Source: Blautia sp. Marseille-P3087 (GTDB lineage Bacteria > Bacillota > Clostridia > Lachnospirales > Lachnospiraceae). Taken from it: 64,000 nucleotides of DNA. Location: positions 2,840,441-2,904,440 of the forward strand of contig NZ_LT635539.1 in assembly GCF_900120195.1 (NCBI RefSeq), given 5' to 3'. The notes beneath the pieces were generated by a model. That model was given only the letters and a program-made list of their open reading frames with translations. It had not been told where the DNA came from and ran no database searches. Position numbers and translations under genes: made by a program. Shown piece by piece: positions 62,142-64,000 of the stretch. How positions within the stretch are numbered: the first letter of the stretch is position 1; each line of letters opens with the position of its first letter.

Positions 62142-62174
62142 AAAAAAAGACCCGGGGTAAACTGCCCCGGGTCT
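62142..62174 (-). terminator. Terminator of the msmK-like gene
   Basis: On the reverse strand the 10-bp stem AGACCCGGGG/CCCCGGGTCT with a 7-nt loop is followed by a run of T residues. Strong. Confidence 0.92.
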
Positions 62175-62191
62175 GATATTCTGATTGAATC

Positions 62192-63283
62192 TTAGTTAGT
62201 GATAACCAGTTCTGTATCTTTATCAAAGAAATGTGTTTTTTCCATGTTGAAATCGAATTTAACCGGATCACCTGTTTTTGCTTTTGTACCTGGATCAACA
62301 CGAGCTGTGATCTGTGTACCGTTCACATCGAAGTACAGGAATACTTCTGCGCCAAGAAGCTCGTAAACTTTAACGGTAGAAGACATGGAGCCGTTCGGTG
62401 TATCTGCAACGTCTTCCGGACGGATACCCATAACAACGGTCTTTCCTACATAACCGCCATCTTTGAGTGCTTTAGCTTTAGCTGCCGGGATAACGAGTTC
62501 ATCACTTCCGATAACTGCAACAATGTCGGAACCTTTTTCTTTGATCTGGGCATCAAGGAAGTTCATCTGCGGAGATCCCATGAATCCTGCAACAAAGAGG
62601 TTGCCCGGTTTCTGATAGAGGTTCTGAGGTGTATCAACCTGCTGAACAACACCGTCTTTCATAACAACGATTCTGGTACCAAGAGTCATAGCCTCTGTCT
62701 GGTCATGTGTTACGTAGATGATAGTAGCACCCAGTCTCTGATGGATTTTGGAAATCTCGATACGCATCTGTACACGAAGTTTTGCATCCAGGTTGGAGAG
62801 CGGTTCATCCATAAGGAATACCTTAGGATTACGAACGATTGCACGTCCCATAGCAACACGCTGTCTCTGTCCACCGGAAAGAGCCTTCGGTTTACGATCA
62901 AGAAGTTTCTCAAGGTCAAGGATTCTTGCAGCTTCACGAACTGCTTTGTCGATCTCAGCTTTCGGAACTTTACGAAGTTTCAGTCCGAATGCCATGTTAT
63001 CATATACGGTCATATGAGGATACAGAGCGTAGTTCTGGAATACCATTGCGATGTCACGGTCTTTCGGCTCTACATCGTTCATAACTTTGTCACCGATCTT
63101 TAAGGTACCGCTGGTGATTTCTTCCAGTCCGGCTACCATACGAAGTGTAGTAGATTTACCACATCCGGAAGGTCCTACGAAAATGATGAATTCTTTGTCT
63201 TCGATTTCAAGATTGAAGTCTTTAACGGCTTCGAAACCGTTTGGATATGTTTTATTAATGTGCTGTAAAGATAAACTTGCCAT
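62192..63283 (-). CDS. msmK: Sugar ABC transporter ATPase (MsmK/UgpC/MalK family)
   Basis: A 363-residue ATPase for CUT1-type carbohydrate importers: Walker [35 protein letters not shown], signature [14 protein letters not shown], Walker [17 protein letters not shown], switch region [10 protein letters not shown] and a C-terminal TOBE/OB part ([14 protein letters not shown]). In Firmicutes a single such ATPase often serves many importers from separate loci, which explains why no permease or binding protein is next to it. GGAGGG precedes the start at 63283. A PucR-type regulator follows. Confidence 0.95.
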   Translation of the reverse strand: MASLSLQHINKTYPNGFEAVKDFNLEIEDKEFIIFVGPSGCGKSTTLRMVAGLEEITSGTLKIGDKVMNDVEPKDRDIAMVFQNYALYPHMTVYDNMAFGLKLRKVPKAEIDKAVREAARILDLEKLLDRKPKALSGGQRQRVAMGRAIVRNPKVFLMDEPLSNLDAKLRVQMRIEISKIHQRLGATIIYVTHDQTEAMTLGTRIVVMKDGVVQQVDTPQNLYQKPGNLFVAGFMGSPQMNFLDAQIKEKGSDIVAVIGSDELVIPAAKAKALKDGGYVGKTVVMGIRPEDVADTPNGSMSSTVKVYELLGAEVFLYFDVNGTQITARVDPGTKAKTGDPVKFDFNMEKTHFFDKDTELVITN

Positions 63284-63580
63284 TATTTTTCCCTCCAAAA
63301 TATTAAGTAAGTTTTGCTCATGTTTTGAACTGTTATCAGTATACTGGAATTTCCCGGAGGAATCCAGAGTTGAACCTTACAAAGATTTCGGAGGTTTCTT
63401 GACAGATTGACGAAAAGCCCGGGTAGGTTTGTCACTCTGCCGAAACCAGATGGGAGTTATCATAAAGATATTATAGAAGATAAGGCTTTGGCTGGCAAGT
63501 GATGATATGGAATGGATTTTAACCAAGTTTGCTGTGAACGGAGCGAACAATAACAATTATTACGAAATAAAATATATTGT

Positions 63581-64000
63581 CTAACTTGCAGATGCTAATG
63601 GCCTTTTCATCATCCGATAGTATACGGGAATCAGAAGTGCGCAGGCACCGAACCACGCAAGTGGGCTGGCAATGCATACGGAGGTATAGCCGATGATACC
63701 GGAAAGTCCGATGGTCGCTGCAATACGCATGACGAGTTCGATCATACATGCCGCGAAAGGAGCGCGTCCATTCTGCATACTCTGGATCGAGGTTCGGTAA
63801 ACTGCCAGCAGCCCCAGGATAAAATAGAAAGGAGCCACGATCGTCAGATACGCATCGGAGTAATGATAGATTTCGACTGTCGGATCAGAGAGGAACATCC
63901 GCACAATCGGGTGGCGAAGAAGCAGGATGCCGATACACATAAGAAGGTTGAAGCCTTCGGTCTGGATCAGAGATGCGCGAACGCCCTGACGGATACGGTC
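63581..64000 (-). CDS. MATE-family efflux transporter, C-terminal part, cut by window edge
   Basis: 139 residues of reverse-strand frame run to base 64000, so the N-terminal two-thirds lie outside. Four hydrophobic helices are visible with GILLLRHPIVRMFLSDPTVEIYHYSDAYLTIVAPFYFILGLLAVYRTSIQSMQNGRAPFAACMIELVMR, of which the YLTIVAPFYF and the R-N-x-x-G-like helix are typical of the second half of DinF/NorM-type MATE proteins. These exchange sodium or protons for drugs or metabolites, and some (MurJ-like relatives) move lipid-linked sugars. The exact substrate is unknown. Confidence 0.85.
   Translation of the reverse strand, partial: DRIRQGVRASLIQTEGFNLLMCIGILLLRHPIVRMFLSDPTVEIYHYSDAYLTIVAPFYFILGLLAVYRTSIQSMQNGRAPFAACMIELVMRIAATIGLSGIIGYTSVCIASPLAWFGACALLIPVYYRMMKRPLASAS

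Noticed and set aside
63401-63440. TTGACA-like sequences upstream of the MATE gene end as a forward promoter
   Set aside because: No -10 element at suitable distance and no forward gene downstream.

Overview
The window looks like a chromosomal segment of a Gram-positive Clostridia, most likely Lachnospiraceae (Blautia/Ruminococcus/Dorea-like). The reasons are moderate GC, AGGAGG-type ribosome binding sites, cdaA-cdaR, recD2 and comFC of Firmicutes type, lipoproteins with lipoboxes, LytR-CpsA-Psr and L,D-transpeptidase wall enzymes, and a tRNA without an encoded CCA. The genus is an inference; no rRNA is present. I see no phage, insertion sequence or CRISPR array.

Region 1 (1-13.7 kb) is housekeeping: the 3' end of lepA, a small lipoprotein, hemW, uvrA, an mreB homologue, recD2 and comFC. 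It is followed by an operon of two unknown membrane proteins, cdaA, cdaR (c-di-AMP synthesis) and an HPr-like protein.

Region 2 (13.7-40.2 kb) builds the cell surface. A large L,D-transpeptidase with wall-binding repeats precedes a rhamnose-type polysaccharide locus. The locus holds rfbB, a D,D-carboxypeptidase, rfbA, rfbC, an ABC exporter pair (Wzm/Wzt with a C-terminal glycan-binding-like domain), a methyltransferase/kinase-like fusion resembling the O-antigen chain terminator WbdD, two long tandem-domain GT2 glycosyltransferases and rfbD. Two reverse-strand genes follow: a D,D-carboxypeptidase homologue lacking its catalytic serine, and an acyltransferase. Three more GT2 proteins, a polyprenyl-phosphate sugar-phosphate transferase and an LCP ligase complete the set. 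No Wzx/Wzy pair is seen, which fits ABC-dependent export followed by LCP-mediated attachment to peptidoglycan.

Region 3 (40.3-44.1 kb) carries an HtrA-like protease, a divergent ClpX-like ATPase with a promoter-proximal hairpin, and a zinc-ribbon coiled-coil protein.

Region 4 (44.2-50.8 kb) is the most novel part. A divergent pair of tiny four-helix flippase-like subunits (ArnE/ArnF-like) faces an operon of an ArnC-like polyprenyl-phosphate glycosyltransferase, a DegT-like protein, an ATP-grasp ligase, a WecE/RffA-type sugar aminotransferase and a GT-C membrane glycosyltransferase. Together these look like a Gram-positive counterpart of the Arn pathway that would decorate a surface glycan with an amino sugar, perhaps with an amide-linked substituent.

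Region 5 (50.8-51.4 kb) holds two long fold-back palindromes that share the same apical loop in opposite orientation, next to a reverse-strand tRNA-Leu(CAG).

Region 6 (51.7-64 kb) has carAB, uppP (recycles the lipid carrier used by regions 2 and 4), a lipoprotein with an acidic tail, modABC, a PucR/CdaR-type regulator, an orphan sugar-ABC ATPase of MsmK type, and the 3' part of a MATE transporter running off the right edge.
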